DNA of 64,000 bases, taken from the NCBI RefSeq assembly GCF_003813965.1, contig NZ_CP033896.1, positions 248,001 through 312,000 on the forward strand, written 5' to 3'. Of this stretch, positions 34,852 to 43,512 are shown piece after piece. The notes under the pieces were generated by a model. It ran no database searches. It was given only the letters and a program-made list of their open reading frames with translations, and was not told the origin of the DNA. Position 1 is the stretch's first letter. Each line of letters starts with the position of its first letter. This DNA comes from Corynebacterium choanae. Its GTDB lineage: Bacteria > Actinomycetota > Actinomycetes > Mycobacteriales > Mycobacteriaceae. Both the position numbers and the translations under genes were made by a program.

Positions 34852-36219
34852 GTGTTTGTGCAATGGGCGCATCGCGCCGACCTCGCTGAGTCAGCGATTA
34901 CTGAACGCCATGCCAGCCGCGTGTGGGGTATTCCGGGAACCAACCTTCTCAAAGTGGCGTGGCCGCCACGGACACGGGACAACATCTTCTTTCACTGGCA
35001 CTACTGGTGGCAGGCACATTATCTAGATTGTCTTGTTGACGCCGCATCGCGGCGTGCGACATCGCGCCGTGGCGCCATGATCGCGAAAACTATTCGTGGC
35101 ATGCGGATCCGTAATCTTTTTCCATTAGTTCGCAACGATTACTACGACGACAAAGCGTGGATGGCATTAGCGCACGGGCGGGTCAATTCGTGTAGTGGTG
35201 TCCCTAATTCCCAGTACTACCGGGAGCTTGTCCGCAATGTGCGCCTCGGGCTCGACCCATTTGTGGGTGCTCTACCCTGGCGTCGGGAAGGTTACTTCTT
35301 CAACGTTCCCACCAATGGGCCGGCTGCTATTCTGGCTGCCCGGCAGGGCGAGATTAACACCACCCGGAATCTCGTCGATTGGATATATGAGCATCTCATC
35401 GATGACCGTGGGCTTGTCATGGACGGTATGCGCTGCACCATGAATGACTATGAGTTAGTCAGAGATATTCATCCCTATTGCCAGGGTGTCGTGATCGGCG
35501 CATTGGTGGAGCAAATTGTCCAGTACCGACAGCTGCTCGGCCTGGATGACACCACGCCGCTGAGTAGCATCGTCAATGATGAATGGATACCTCCTGGATC
35601 GGGAGAAAACGACCAAGTGTCCGGCAAGGCACCAGTCGAAGCCGGTGAAAAAGATCGCCGCGAGTCGGCTAGCGCTGCGACACCCAGAACGAGTGATTCA
35701 CCAGTGTCAACGCCTCCAACTTCTTCTCCTGCACATGAGCTGTCAGCTGAGAGTGTGGCGCGAACAATCGATGCTTTGGCGACCGCTACGTTCCGCGTGG
35801 AAACCCTTATCCATGCTGTTGCTGCTCATCTTGCCGACGACAAGTCAGTGATCAATTGGCGAACAGGCGGCGGTGACGGGGGTCTGTTTAAAGGCATTCT
35901 GGTTCGCTACCTCGCTGATGCGGCAGTCCGACTTCCGGACGATACTCCGAATATGCGGAAGGTGAAAAGCATCGCGACACGTCTGGTGCTGCGCTCTGCT
36001 GAGTCTGTGTGGAATAACCGCCTAGAGATCGATGGGCTTCCCCTTTTCGCCTCCTACTGGCCCGAAGGAGCGCAGCTGCCGACCGAGCATTCATTTATTG
36101 GTACGCGCGTCAACGGTGCCACGAATGGTTCTGAGATCCCGGAGCGCGATTTGTCCACCCAACTATCAGGGTGGATGCTGATGGAAGCTGCTGCCCGCGT
36201 CACCCGGGATGACGTTTAG
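34852..36219 (+). CDS. GH76-like glycoside hydrolase (alpha-1,6-mannanase family)
   Basis: A 455-residue protein from GTG 34852. The GH76 (alpha/alpha)6-barrel signatures are present: FFHWHYWWQAHYLDCLVDA near residue 47, VRNDYYDDKAWMALAHGR near 93 with the paired Asp nucleophile/acid, and GGGDGGLFKGILVRYLAD near 345. GH76 enzymes hydrolyse alpha-1,6-mannan backbones, as in corynebacterial lipomannan and fungal mannan. There is no signal peptide, so the protein appears cytosolic. About 55 Ser/Pro/Glu-rich residues (about 250-305) split the barrel, an insertion larger than usual. The Shine-Dalgarno is weak (GAAAGAA). Confidence 0.78.
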   Translation: MFVQWAHRADLAESAITERHASRVWGIPGTNLLKVAWPPRTRDNIFFHWHYWWQAHYLDCLVDAASRRATSRRGAMIAKTIRGMRIRNLFPLVRNDYYDDKAWMALAHGRVNSCSGVPNSQYYRELVRNVRLGLDPFVGALPWRREGYFFNVPTNGPAAILAARQGEINTTRNLVDWIYEHLIDDRGLVMDGMRCTMNDYELVRDIHPYCQGVVIGALVEQIVQYRQLLGLDDTTPLSSIVNDEWIPPGSGENDQVSGKAPVEAGEKDRRESASAATPRTSDSPVSTPPTSSPAHELSAESVARTIDALATATFRVETLIHAVAAHLADDKSVINWRTGGGDGGLFKGILVRYLADAAVRLPDDTPNMRKVKSIATRLVLRSAESVWNNRLEIDGLPLFASYWPEGAQLPTEHSFIGTRVNGATNGSEIPERDLSTQLSGWMLMEAAARVTRDDV

Positions 36220-36616
36220 AAAAGCGAGAACCATATCTTCCACGAGGCTCTGCAACACGCAGCCGCAGTAGAAGACTTATCGCGCCCCGAATCCGATGCA
36301 ATACCTCACAGGGCTCTGCAAACATCTTTATTTTTGTTACCCACAGTCCCGCGTCGGCGTGGGTGTTAAGCAATTGAAACTATTCAGTTTTGATTACCCC
36401 AAACCCGAAATGGCAAGCAGGGGCTGATTACTTCACTACGGTAATGGCATACCAGCTTGAAAAACACACGGTAGTCGTCTGTTGTATAGCGTATATCTCA
36501 GATAACGCGGGACAGGCTGATGAGCTCAGTCAATAAGAAAACCTGGCGAGCTCTTCACAGTAGAAGCAGTAGTGGCCGCGCCGGATTGAGCCGTTCGGCA
36601 GGTACCCAAGTAGTTG
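36220..36616. other. A/T-richer spacer with no gene
   Basis: About 400 bases of visibly lower GC than the neighbours. There is a short ACCCAC/GTGGGT stem near 36340-36365 without a T-run. Nothing else is seen. Confidence 0.3.
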
Positions 36617-36940
36617 TTAGGCTTTCTTGACGATCGATGATTTGAGATACATCTTGCCGAAGCCGTCGATACGAGCTTCGATGTCGTGACCGTTCTCCGG
36701 TTCAATGAGCCGGATATTTTTCACCTTCGTGCCAGCCTTCAGTGGCGTTGCCGAGCCTTTGATCTTCATAGTCTTTACGATGGTGACGCTATCGCCGTCA
36801 CTGAGGGGGTTTCCGACAGAATCAACAATCTGTTGGATTTCTGTCTCTTCGCCTGGAAACCATTCATGGGCGCATTCCGGGCATGTGTAGAGTCCCGAGA
36901 CTTCGTAGGTGTATTCACAGTCACACTGAGGGCAGTTCAT
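36617..36940 (-). CDS. YjdM/PhnA-family zinc-ribbon protein
   Basis: A 107-residue protein of the PhnA/YjdM family. An N-terminal zinc ribbon (CPQC at residues 3-6 and CPEC near 19-22) is followed by the conserved HEWFPGEE and the KOW-like barrel with DSVTIVKTMKIKGSATPLKAGTKVKNIRLI. The name comes from association with alkylphosphonate genes in E. coli, but the family has no established catalytic role in phosphonate breakdown. It is isolated from any phosphonate genes here and lies next to an IS remnant, which suggests acquisition as a single cassette. The ATG at 36940 is the only sensible start. Confidence 0.85.
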   Translation of the reverse strand: MNCPQCDCEYTYEVSGLYTCPECAHEWFPGEETEIQQIVDSVGNPLSDGDSVTIVKTMKIKGSATPLKAGTKVKNIRLIEPENGHDIEARIDGFGKMYLKSSIVKKA

Positions 36941-37027
36941 GTCCCGAAGTGTACTCGTCCTGTTTTCTGAGAACTATTGAGAACTATCTGGAGTCAAGAC
37001 TTAGCTGCTGGATATCCGCTTGTCACG

Positions 37028-37449
37028 TCATGGGTAAGATCGATGTGTCCTGCTAATTGAAGATGATCGAGATTCGTTTTTCCTAACTGGTGGTGAGGTG
37101 CTCTGGATATTCGGCTCGGCAGACTTAAGTTGTCGGGCTGTTGTTTCTTGCCCAGCTTGAACTTGAGCTGCGAATTCACTCGGGGAAAGATACTCCAACG
37201 ATGAATACGGGTGGCGCGGATTATATCGAACCCGCCAGCGTTTATGCAGAACACGCGCATGGCCGATACCTTCGATGTGATTGTCTTTCCACAGTTCATC
37301 CCGCATCCGGTTATGAAGCGACTCCACAAATCCGTTCTGCCACAGTTGACCAGGCGCAATGAACACCATCGATGTCTTAGCGTCAGGCTCTACAGTCCAA
37401 TCAGCAAGAACATGAGCAATAAACTGCGAGCAGCGCAGAGCAGAACAGG
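37028..37449 (-). pseudogene. IS3-family transposase (OrfB) C-terminal remnant
   Basis: On the minus strand a fragment of about 140 residues matches the end of an IS3-type transposase: QFIAHVLADWTV, then FIAPGQLWQNGFVESLHNRM with the W-Q-N-G-F-V-E-S signature, and NPRHPYSSLEYLSPSEFAAQ. The expected D-N-G before QFIAH is degraded (LRCSQF), the N-terminal part and OrfA are gone, and no terminal inverted repeats are visible. It is a decayed element, with its ends lost near the stop of the DedA gene. It marks an old insertion in an otherwise conserved gene neighbourhood. Confidence 0.8.
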
Positions 37450-37494
37450 CCGGGTGTGTGAATGTCGGGCGTAAACGCTGAAAGGTTGCAGGCT

Positions 37495-38208
37495 CTACTT
37501 CACCCGCGGGCTAGTAGTGTTCGCATCCGCCGTTTTCTTACTGCCCCACTTCGACTTTTTCCACGCGCCCCAAATACCTGGGGTGATAGAGAGCAACACG
37601 ATAAAGAGGAAAATCGCCTCAATGTGGTCGCGGATGAACGAGAACTGTCCCAGCCATGCGCCGAGCATCACCAGACCCGTGCCCCACAGGATCGCGCCAA
37701 TGATGTTGTAGATAGCGAACTGGCGGAAGCGCATACCTGACATTCCAGCAACAACGGAGGCGAAGGTACGCACAATCGGCACGAAGCGGCAGATAATCAC
37801 CGTGATAGGGCCGTATTTTTCAAAAAAGTCGTGCGATTCGGTCAGCCACGCTTTTTTAAAGAAACGACTATCGGGCTTGTGAGAGAGTACTTCCCCAAAC
37901 TTGTGTCCAAGGAAGTAGCCCACGAACCCGCCGAGTATACCGGCCATCGGGACGCTCACCGCGAGAAGCCAAAGAGGAGCGAAAGGATCAGGCTGGCTGG
38001 CGAGCATGCCGCCTGTGAATAGAAGCGAATCGCCGGGAAGAATCGGAAACAGCACGCCAGATTCGATAAAAACTATGAGGAGTATGCCGCCGAGAATCCA
38101 GTCGCCGAATGGTCCCGAACCCGACATGAGATACATCGGATCCATCCATCGCGGGCCGGCAGCTTGAACCGTCTCAGCCGCTGCAGTCACAAAGGTGGTG
38201 TCAATCAC
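37495..38208 (-). CDS. DedA family membrane protein
   Basis: A 237-residue DedA/VTT-domain protein. Signatures are IVFIESGVLFPILPGDSLLFTGG near residue 45, GFVGYFLGHKFGE near 95, KKAWLTESHDFFEKYG near 118 and FVPIVRTFASVVAGMSGMRFRQFAIYNIIGAILW near 140, with TM helices through the C-terminus and a basic tail. DedA proteins move undecaprenyl phosphate or phospholipids across the membrane and support envelope and pH homeostasis; which lipid is not decided here. The GTG at 38208 is the likely start; TAGGGT lies seven bases before it. Confidence 0.88.
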   Translation of the reverse strand: MIDTTFVTAAAETVQAAGPRWMDPMYLMSGSGPFGDWILGGILLIVFIESGVLFPILPGDSLLFTGGMLASQPDPFAPLWLLAVSVPMAGILGGFVGYFLGHKFGEVLSHKPDSRFFKKAWLTESHDFFEKYGPITVIICRFVPIVRTFASVVAGMSGMRFRQFAIYNIIGAILWGTGLVMLGAWLGQFSFIRDHIEAIFLFIVLLSITPGIWGAWKKSKWGSKKTADANTTSPRVK

Positions 38209-39116
38209 ATGGCCTACCCTATCTGGTTACGGCGGAAAACCACAGTGACCAGCTATCAGGGTGACGCATACTGCCGCCACTTAACGGGGCTTTGGGAAAA
38301 GCTGTGGCACAGAAACCCGTTTCCGGTCTCAAGAGGTGATTGTGTAAAAAGCACGCCGCTGAGCCGTCGACGGAACCTTTTCACAAAGGGTTCTTCCAAG
38401 CCTCGAAACCTGCGGACTTGTGAAAAACTCCTGTTGCTAAAAGGGCTAGATCACCGTCAGCGACGACGTGCCCCACGCTGCTGAAACTGCAATGACTACC
38501 GTGTTTTCAGCCGGTTTGTCTTTTTTCATGTGGCACATGCTATCTGGTGATGCTCTCGGCAACTGCGAGTAGAAAGCCATTGCAACCGGCTGCAGTATTT
38601 GGCTTGGTACTGTCCGCGTTGCCCACTTTCGCCTAACGCCTAACATCATCGCTACGCCAACGGGACTTTGCTGCCGCCTACAGGGGTGATTGTTGTTCTC
38701 CCATCGGTTGCAGGAAAACACTACGCTGCGAGCATTATTGTGAATAGTTTCGCTTTCGATTTGGACGGTGAGCTATTTCACCACATGTGTTTGTTGTGTG
38801 GATGCCTACAATGCTGTGAGCTGCGGCGTAAGAGAGAAAAATCGTGTCAATCTCTCTGCCCCGCAGAGACCTTGGGTGGTGATATGAAACATAAAATCCG
38901 CCACCGAGTGCCGTCAACGCCTAAACTATCAGCATGTAGCGCCATGAGGGTTCGCGTGAGCAATGTCCGAGACGAAGATGCTCTGGCGCAGTGCTCACTC
39001 GGCTTTTCTGCTGCGGGGCACGCCCCATGTGTGGCCGCGTTCTACGCGGAGTCCACAATTTCATAGAACCCCGCGACGTTTTTCATCTTTAACCTACCCC
39101 AAGGAGAATCTTCTCT
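38209..39116. other. 900-base spacer between the DedA gene and fba
   Basis: The spacer separates divergent genes and is unusually long. It contains an inverted repeat (TTTTCACAA at 38378-38386 and its complement at 38418-38426) and the GlxR-like palindrome at 38767-38782. Open frames such as one of 132 codons near 38668-39066 lack start signals and coding character. An untranslated leader or a small RNA could be hidden here. Confidence 0.35.
38767..38782. promoter_or_regulatory. GlxR/CRP-like palindrome upstream of fba
   Basis: GGTGAGCTATTTCACC matches the GlxR consensus TGTGANNTANNTCACA except at the two outermost bases, and keeps the central TA. It lies 335 bases upstream of the fba start; the promoter itself is not located. 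Confidence 0.45.
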
Positions 39117-40151
39117 ATGCCTATCGCAACACCTGAGGTTTATGCCGAGATGCTTGATCGCGCCAAGGAGAAGGGTTTTGCTTACCCCGCGATCAACTGC
39201 ACCTCCTCTGAGACCATCAACGCCGCTTTGAAGGGTTTCGCTGAAGCTGAATCCGATGGCATCATCCAGTTCTCCACCGGCGGTGCTGAGTTCGGTTCCG
39301 GCTTGGCTGTGAAAAACAAGGTCAAGGGTGCTTGCGCGCTGGCTGCGTTTGCTCACGAAGCCGCCAAGAACTATGGCATCAACGTGGCACTGCACACTGA
39401 CCACTGCCAGAAAGAAGTGCTCGACGAGTATGTTCGTCCGTTGATCGCTATCTCCCAGGAGCGTGTCGACCGCGGCGAGCTGCCTCTGTTCCAGTCCCAC
39501 ATGTGGGATGGTTCCGCTATCCCGATCGACGAGAACCTGGTGATTGCTCAGGAACTCCTGGAGAAGGCACGCAAGGCACACATTATTCTCGAATTCGAGA
39601 TCGGTGTTGTCGGCGGTGAAGAAGACGGTGTTGAGGCTAAGGCTGGCGCCCAGCTGTACACCTCGGAAGAAGACTTCGCCAAGACCATCGACGCTGTCGG
39701 CTCCGGTGAAAACGGCCGCTATCTGCTGGCTGCTACCTTCGGTAACGTCCACGGCGTGTACAAGCCAGGTAACGTCAAGCTTCGCCCTGAGGTACTCAAG
39801 GCTGGTCAGCGTGTTGCTGCGAAGAAGCTCGGCCTGGATGAGGATGCACAGCCATTCGATTTCGTCTTCCACGGTGGCTCCGGCTCCGAGAAGGAAAAGA
39901 TCGAAGAAGCACTGCGCTACGGTGTCATTAAGATGAATGTCGACACCGACACCCAGTATGCGTTCTCCCGTCCAGTGGTTGGCCACATGTTCGAAAACTA
40001 TGACGGTGTGCTCAAGGTGGACGGCGAAGTCGGCAACAAGAAGGTCTACGATCCTCGCTCCTACATGAAGAAGGCTGAGCAGGGCATGAGCGAACGCATC
40101 ATCGAAACCTGCCAGGATCTGCACTCGGTGGGCACCACCCTGTCGAAGTAA
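39117..40151 (+). CDS. fba: class II fructose-bisphosphate aldolase
   Basis: The 344-residue product is the zinc-dependent aldolase that cleaves fructose 1,6-bisphosphate in glycolysis and condenses trioses in gluconeogenesis. Metal and substrate motifs are clear: VALHTDHCQKE near residue 92, LEFEIGVVGGEEDGV near 160, TFGNVHGVYKPGNV near 210, FHGGSGSEKEKIEEAL near 253 and KMNVDTDTQYAF near 276. Codon choice is strongly biased, as for highly expressed genes. ATG 39117 follows a consensus AAGGAGA site. It appears monocistronic, with a strong terminator 78 bases after the stop. Confidence 0.97.
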   Translation: MPIATPEVYAEMLDRAKEKGFAYPAINCTSSETINAALKGFAEAESDGIIQFSTGGAEFGSGLAVKNKVKGACALAAFAHEAAKNYGINVALHTDHCQKEVLDEYVRPLIAISQERVDRGELPLFQSHMWDGSAIPIDENLVIAQELLEKARKAHIILEFEIGVVGGEEDGVEAKAGAQLYTSEEDFAKTIDAVGSGENGRYLLAATFGNVHGVYKPGNVKLRPEVLKAGQRVAAKKLGLDEDAQPFDFVFHGGSGSEKEKIEEALRYGVIKMNVDTDTQYAFSRPVVGHMFENYDGVLKVDGEVGNKKVYDPRSYMKKAEQGMSERIIETCQDLHSVGTTLSK

Positions 40152-40228
40152 ATGTCTTTCTTTTCCCTTTCAGCTAGCCGCTGATCGGTGAAATAGTTTG
40201 CGTGATGGTTGTGTGTCACGCATCTGTC

Positions 40229-40284
40229 AACGGATACGATGCTGCGCTCCCGGCTGCCGGGAGGGTGGGTCGTATCCGTTTTTT
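40229..40284 (+). terminator. strong terminator of fba
   Basis: An 11-bp stem (AACGGATACGA and complement) encloses a second hairpin (CTCCCGG-CTG-CCGGGAG) and ends in a run of six T (40279-40284). It is a textbook Rho-independent terminator. Confidence 0.85.
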
Positions 40285-40630
40285 CATGCTTTGTTCTGCC
40301 GGGTGATCCTTACTGCCTGCCGCATGTTCCTTATTTTTTGTCCGTCACAAGTCCCTTACGTTGCTCCCGTTACAAGTTCCTGATGCTGCAGGCGCTTCCT
40401 TATGCTGCAGGCGCTTTACTTGGGCAGGCTGGGGGCTATGCGGGCAGTTGACTCCCTCGGTGGTGTGGGATACCGCCGGTTGTGGCGTTGAGGTCTTGCA
40501 ACAACTACCACCGCATTGGATGGTTTTCGCTAAGGTTGGGACGTGTGGCACACCTGGCATGGTGCAGCAACTGTTGACGGTGTGCCGGAATGATGGTTTG
40601 GGCTGATACAACAACGGTGAAGGAATGCAA
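40285..40630. other. spacer with duplicated ATGCTGCAGGCGCTT
   Basis: About 345 bases between fba and the FUSC-type gene. The 15-mer ATGCTGCAGGCGCTT occurs twice near 40382-40415, and two GTxACAAGT-type stretches precede it. It probably contains the promoter of the next gene; no gene is recognised. Confidence 0.35.
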
Positions 40631-41884
40631 GTGGCTGGCCTCACATTGACCCGGGCGCGACGTGGTGCCGGTGCACGACTGCGTCAATTTCATGACGATG
40701 GGCTCACTCGGCTGCGGTCATCGCTTGTCCCCATTGTGCAAGGCTCGCTGGCGGCCGGGGTGTCCTGGTGGGTGGCAACCCACTGGTTTGGTCACCACAA
40801 TGTGTTCTTCGCCCCCATGGCTGCGATCATCATCATCGGTCTTACCGGCGGGGAGCGGCTGCGCCGTGCTGTTGAACTGAATATTGGCGTTACCCTCGGG
40901 GTGGGGTTAGGTGATCTGCTGGTTACCTGGCTTGGCGGTGGTGCCTGGCAAATGGGGGTGATTGTGGCTATCGCGTTAGCGGCAGCAGTGTATGCGGATC
41001 GTTCCCAACTGGTATTCACCCAAGCTGGTATTGGGGTCGTGCTGATTGCCACGATTTTCCCGCCCGGCACTTCCGGTGGGGTGGATCGGATGCTGGATTC
41101 GTTTATTGGTGGGTCGGTGGCCATTGTGATTTTGGCGCTGGTTCCCGATAATCCGTTGAAGGGTGCCCGCAACGAAATTTCAACGATTCTGTCGATTGCG
41201 GCTCATGTGCTCGCGGAGGTCGCTCTTGCTCTTCCTACCCATGATGCGCCCCGGATTCGTCGGGCCTTACAGACTGCCCGGGGCACCCAGGGCAATATCA
41301 ATAATCTCATTGCACAAGCAAAAGCTGGGCAAGAGGCCGCGCTGGTCAGCCCGCTGCATTGGAAAACAAAACGGCGCGTTCGGTCGCTCAACCGGGTGTT
41401 GAACCCAGTCGATAATGCGATGCGCAATACGCGGGTGCTGGCCCGCCGAGCCCTCGTGTTAGCGGAAGACAATGATGAGGTCTCCGCCGACCAGTTGCAT
41501 CTCATTACTGGCCTTTCTGAGGTGATGACGGTACTGGCGGTGGCGTACCGGCAGCCACAACACAAACTCGAAGCGTCAGTAATCGGTGAGCTCACGGCGA
41601 AATTGCGACGAATGGGGGCGATGGCCGGTCCTGCTGTCGTTGATGGGAAAGTGCTCTCGGCGGTGATGGTGCTTGGACAGACCCGTTCCCTGATTGTGGA
41701 TTTGCTCTCTATTTGTGGATTGTCCCGCAGCTCAGCGAAGGCGGTGCTGCAGCCAACGAGTGAACATCCGGAAGTGCCGCCCGAGTTGCATGAGCCCCGC
41801 CCGGAAGAGCGGCACGCCCATTTTCGGCAGCCCACGATCAGCGGCGAGCAGCTCAATGATCCTGCCGATACGGCTGAACAATAG
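40631..41884 (+). CDS. FUSC-type membrane protein (aromatic acid exporter-like)
   Basis: A 417-residue protein. Residues about 30-180 contain five to six TM helices in the pattern of the FUSC/ArAE fold: AAGVSWWVATHWFG, HNVFFAPMAAIIIIGLTGGERLRRA, VTLGVGLGDLLVTWLGG, VIVAIALAAAVYADRSQ, FTQAGIGVVLIATIFPP and GGSVAIVILALVP. A long helical cytoplasmic domain follows to residue 375, then a charged tail. FUSC proteins export small aromatic acids or other compounds; the substrate is unknown. GTG 40631 has AAGGA at a proper distance of seven bases, whereas ATG 40625 lies almost on it. Confidence 0.75.
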   Translation: MAGLTLTRARRGAGARLRQFHDDGLTRLRSSLVPIVQGSLAAGVSWWVATHWFGHHNVFFAPMAAIIIIGLTGGERLRRAVELNIGVTLGVGLGDLLVTWLGGGAWQMGVIVAIALAAAVYADRSQLVFTQAGIGVVLIATIFPPGTSGGVDRMLDSFIGGSVAIVILALVPDNPLKGARNEISTILSIAAHVLAEVALALPTHDAPRIRRALQTARGTQGNINNLIAQAKAGQEAALVSPLHWKTKRRVRSLNRVLNPVDNAMRNTRVLARRALVLAEDNDEVSADQLHLITGLSEVMTVLAVAYRQPQHKLEASVIGELTAKLRRMGAMAGPAVVDGKVLSAVMVLGQTRSLIVDLLSICGLSRSSAKAVLQPTSEHPEVPPELHEPRPEERHAHFRQPTISGEQLNDPADTAEQ

Positions 41885-41906
41885 CTGGAGTTGCGTAGCA
41901 GTGTTA

Positions 41907-41926
41907 TGCAACCTTTTTAAGTTGCA
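41907..41926. terminator. small hairpin after the FUSC-type gene
   Basis: TGCAAC-CTTTTTAA-GTTGCA forms a six-bp stem 23 bases after the stop codon. It is weak, but its position suggests a 3'-end structure. Confidence 0.35.
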
Positions 41927-41971
41927 CCACGTTGTCATCCACTCTTGAACCACGTTGTCATGCACACTTGA
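41926..41971. repeat. tandem 23-bp direct repeat
   Basis: Two adjoining copies of a 23-base unit starting ACCACGTTGTCAT (41926-41948 and 41949-41971) differ at two positions. They lie in the gap between convergent genes. Function unknown; a slippage product is likely. Confidence 0.7.
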
Positions 41972-42246
41972 GCCATGGGCATGGCCTTATGTGAGCTTTC
42001 CCTGACACCTGCTGGTGGGACTGAATTTATCAGCACCACGCTTGCAGTGCACCGCGTACGTGTTGCGCTCCGCAATCTTGCTAGATCCGCCCAATCTTGC
42101 CGCGTTCCCTTTTTCTTCCGTGGCATACTAGCTAGCTTTGCACCAGTTGCTGTGTTGTGGTTGCTGTGTTGCAGTTGGCAATGGTGCAGCGGTGTTTTCG
42201 CCATGGTGCAGGATTGCTACGGCTGTGAACCACCGCGGGTGATGAA
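41972..42246. other. spacer between convergent genes
   Basis: About 275 bases with no recognised feature; a 111-codon frame starting at 41975 runs into the next gene and has no coding support. Confidence 0.3.
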
Positions 42247-43188
42247 CTATTTGGCTGTGCGGTCATCACTTGGATCAGCGGGCCGCACAAGCTGCAGATC
42301 CCGCAGATGACGATAGAACGTTACTCGTTTCACCGGTCGGGGTCGGGCAATCCCGTCAATGGTGACCACCAGCTCGAGACCGCCGGCCTGGAGGGCACGG
42401 CCGGTGGCTAACGTCGCTGGATCATATTCGACCGGCGGCTGTTTCCCGGCCGGGGTAGGACTTGCAGTGAGACCAAATAGGCGACGCAACACTCCCGGTG
42501 TTCCTTGTGGATCAAAGGTGGTGATTGCCCGGGCGGCTGCAATGCCGGGTGCAGTATTCATGGGTACGAGCCGCACCCCATAGTTGCCGTGGCGGGGTAG
42601 TCGTTTGGTTGCTTCGTGCCGCAGCAGCACTGTGTCATCGACAATGATCTCCCCGGTGATCTCCCTAAAGTCGGCGCGGTGAATCGTGGCATAGCCGACT
42701 ACCGCATTGGCGGAATCATCGCGGATGAGCGGAATAGGATGAACTTCACCTGTGGCGGCAAGCGTCCACGCCGCAGCACTGGTTGTGGGTATGGCGAAGT
42801 TTGCCGCCACCACAGAGGCAGGATCGGTTGGCACATAAGCTACTTCGATCCAATGCTCATCCCGCCGCATCAGCCGGGTGACAATGAGGCTGAAGAAGCT
42901 GTCATCGCCGTACACAATGATGCGCATCTCCACATCTATTAGCTGGCTGCGTTGTGGAATGCCCAATGCGGGCACAGCGTTACTTGCCTGAATCTCTTCG
43001 AGACTCGGTCCGGTGTCGGCGGGACGATACTGCGCAAGGATGTCGTCGAGTGTTTTGAGTTCGCGGCGGGTGGGACGCGGCGGCAACGAAACCACTGTGG
43101 CCTGTGACACCACCTGTGGTGCTGCGGCTGGAAGTGGGCTGCCCGGCACATCAGTGGCGGAATCCATGGCGACGACCAAGACTGTCAT
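42247..43188 (-). CDS. hypothetical protein divergent from purA
   Basis: A 313-residue soluble protein with no signal peptide or TM segment. The first ~40 residues are Ala/Pro/Val-rich. A mixed alpha/beta core follows with MRIIVYGDDSFFSLIVTRLMRR, WIEVAYVPTDPASVVAANF and a hydrophobic DDTVLLRHEATKRLPR stretch. The last ~60 residues include RRLFGLTASPTP and TFYRHLRDLQLVRPAD. I do not recognise a domain; VYGDDSFFSLIVTRLM and the phosphate-like loop hint at a nucleotide- or lipid-binding fold, but this is weak. ATG 43188 has TAGACT nine bases upstream (leaderless), while ATG 43167 is an alternative. Confidence 0.55.
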   Translation of the reverse strand: MTVLVVAMDSATDVPGSPLPAAAPQVVSQATVVSLPPRPTRRELKTLDDILAQYRPADTGPSLEEIQASNAVPALGIPQRSQLIDVEMRIIVYGDDSFFSLIVTRLMRRDEHWIEVAYVPTDPASVVAANFAIPTTSAAAWTLAATGEVHPIPLIRDDSANAVVGYATIHRADFREITGEIIVDDTVLLRHEATKRLPRHGNYGVRLVPMNTAPGIAAARAITTFDPQGTPGVLRRLFGLTASPTPAGKQPPVEYDPATLATGRALQAGGLELVVTIDGIARPRPVKRVTFYRHLRDLQLVRPADPSDDRTAK

Positions 43189-43197
43189 AGCTACAGC

Positions 43198-43203
43198 AGT
43201 CTA
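43198..43203 (-). promoter_or_regulatory. -10 hexamer TAGACT of the gene divergent from purA
   Basis: On the minus strand TAGACT ends nine bases before ATG 43188, consistent with a leaderless transcript. Confidence 0.4.
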
Positions 43204-43409
43204 CTGGGTGGTCAGTAGTACCTGTTATGCAGGGATGGAAGCCTTTGGTGTGGAGAGAACGTGTTTGGCTAAAGGCGCGTCGAAGGTGGGCTGTAATCAG
43301 GCCGAGTTTTTTTCTTTTGTTTCACCGACGAACGGCAAACGGGCTGCTTGCAAGGTGAGCACTTGACTTGGGGTGGTCTTTCCCACACTGGCCGGGCAGG
43401 TGTGCCGTG

Positions 43410-43420
43410 TACACTATGAT
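43410..43420 (+). promoter_or_regulatory. candidate -10 of purA
   Basis: Overlapping TACACT and TATGAT hexamers lie about 95 bases upstream of the purA start. No good -35 is seen at the right distance. Confidence 0.35.
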
Positions 43421-43512
43421 GCGTTCTTGTCCCAACACGTGCCGTGGATGAGGACAATCACCAAGGGCAGTGCAACTCTGGCCGAATCTCGACACTTCAA
43501 GTAGGTGCACCA

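Noticed and set aside
36617..36940. Phosphonate degradation operon
   Set aside because: Only the YjdM protein is present, without C-P lyase or transporter genes, so a phosphonate pathway is not supported.
38668..39066. A 132-codon frame upstream of fba
   Set aside because: No Shine-Dalgarno or -10 at its start, mixed amino-acid composition with many Cys, and no recognisable domain. It lies in what looks like a regulatory spacer.
39042..40124. A 360-codon minus-strand frame opposite fba
   Set aside because: It is a shadow of the highly biased fba coding sequence, with no start signal or known family.
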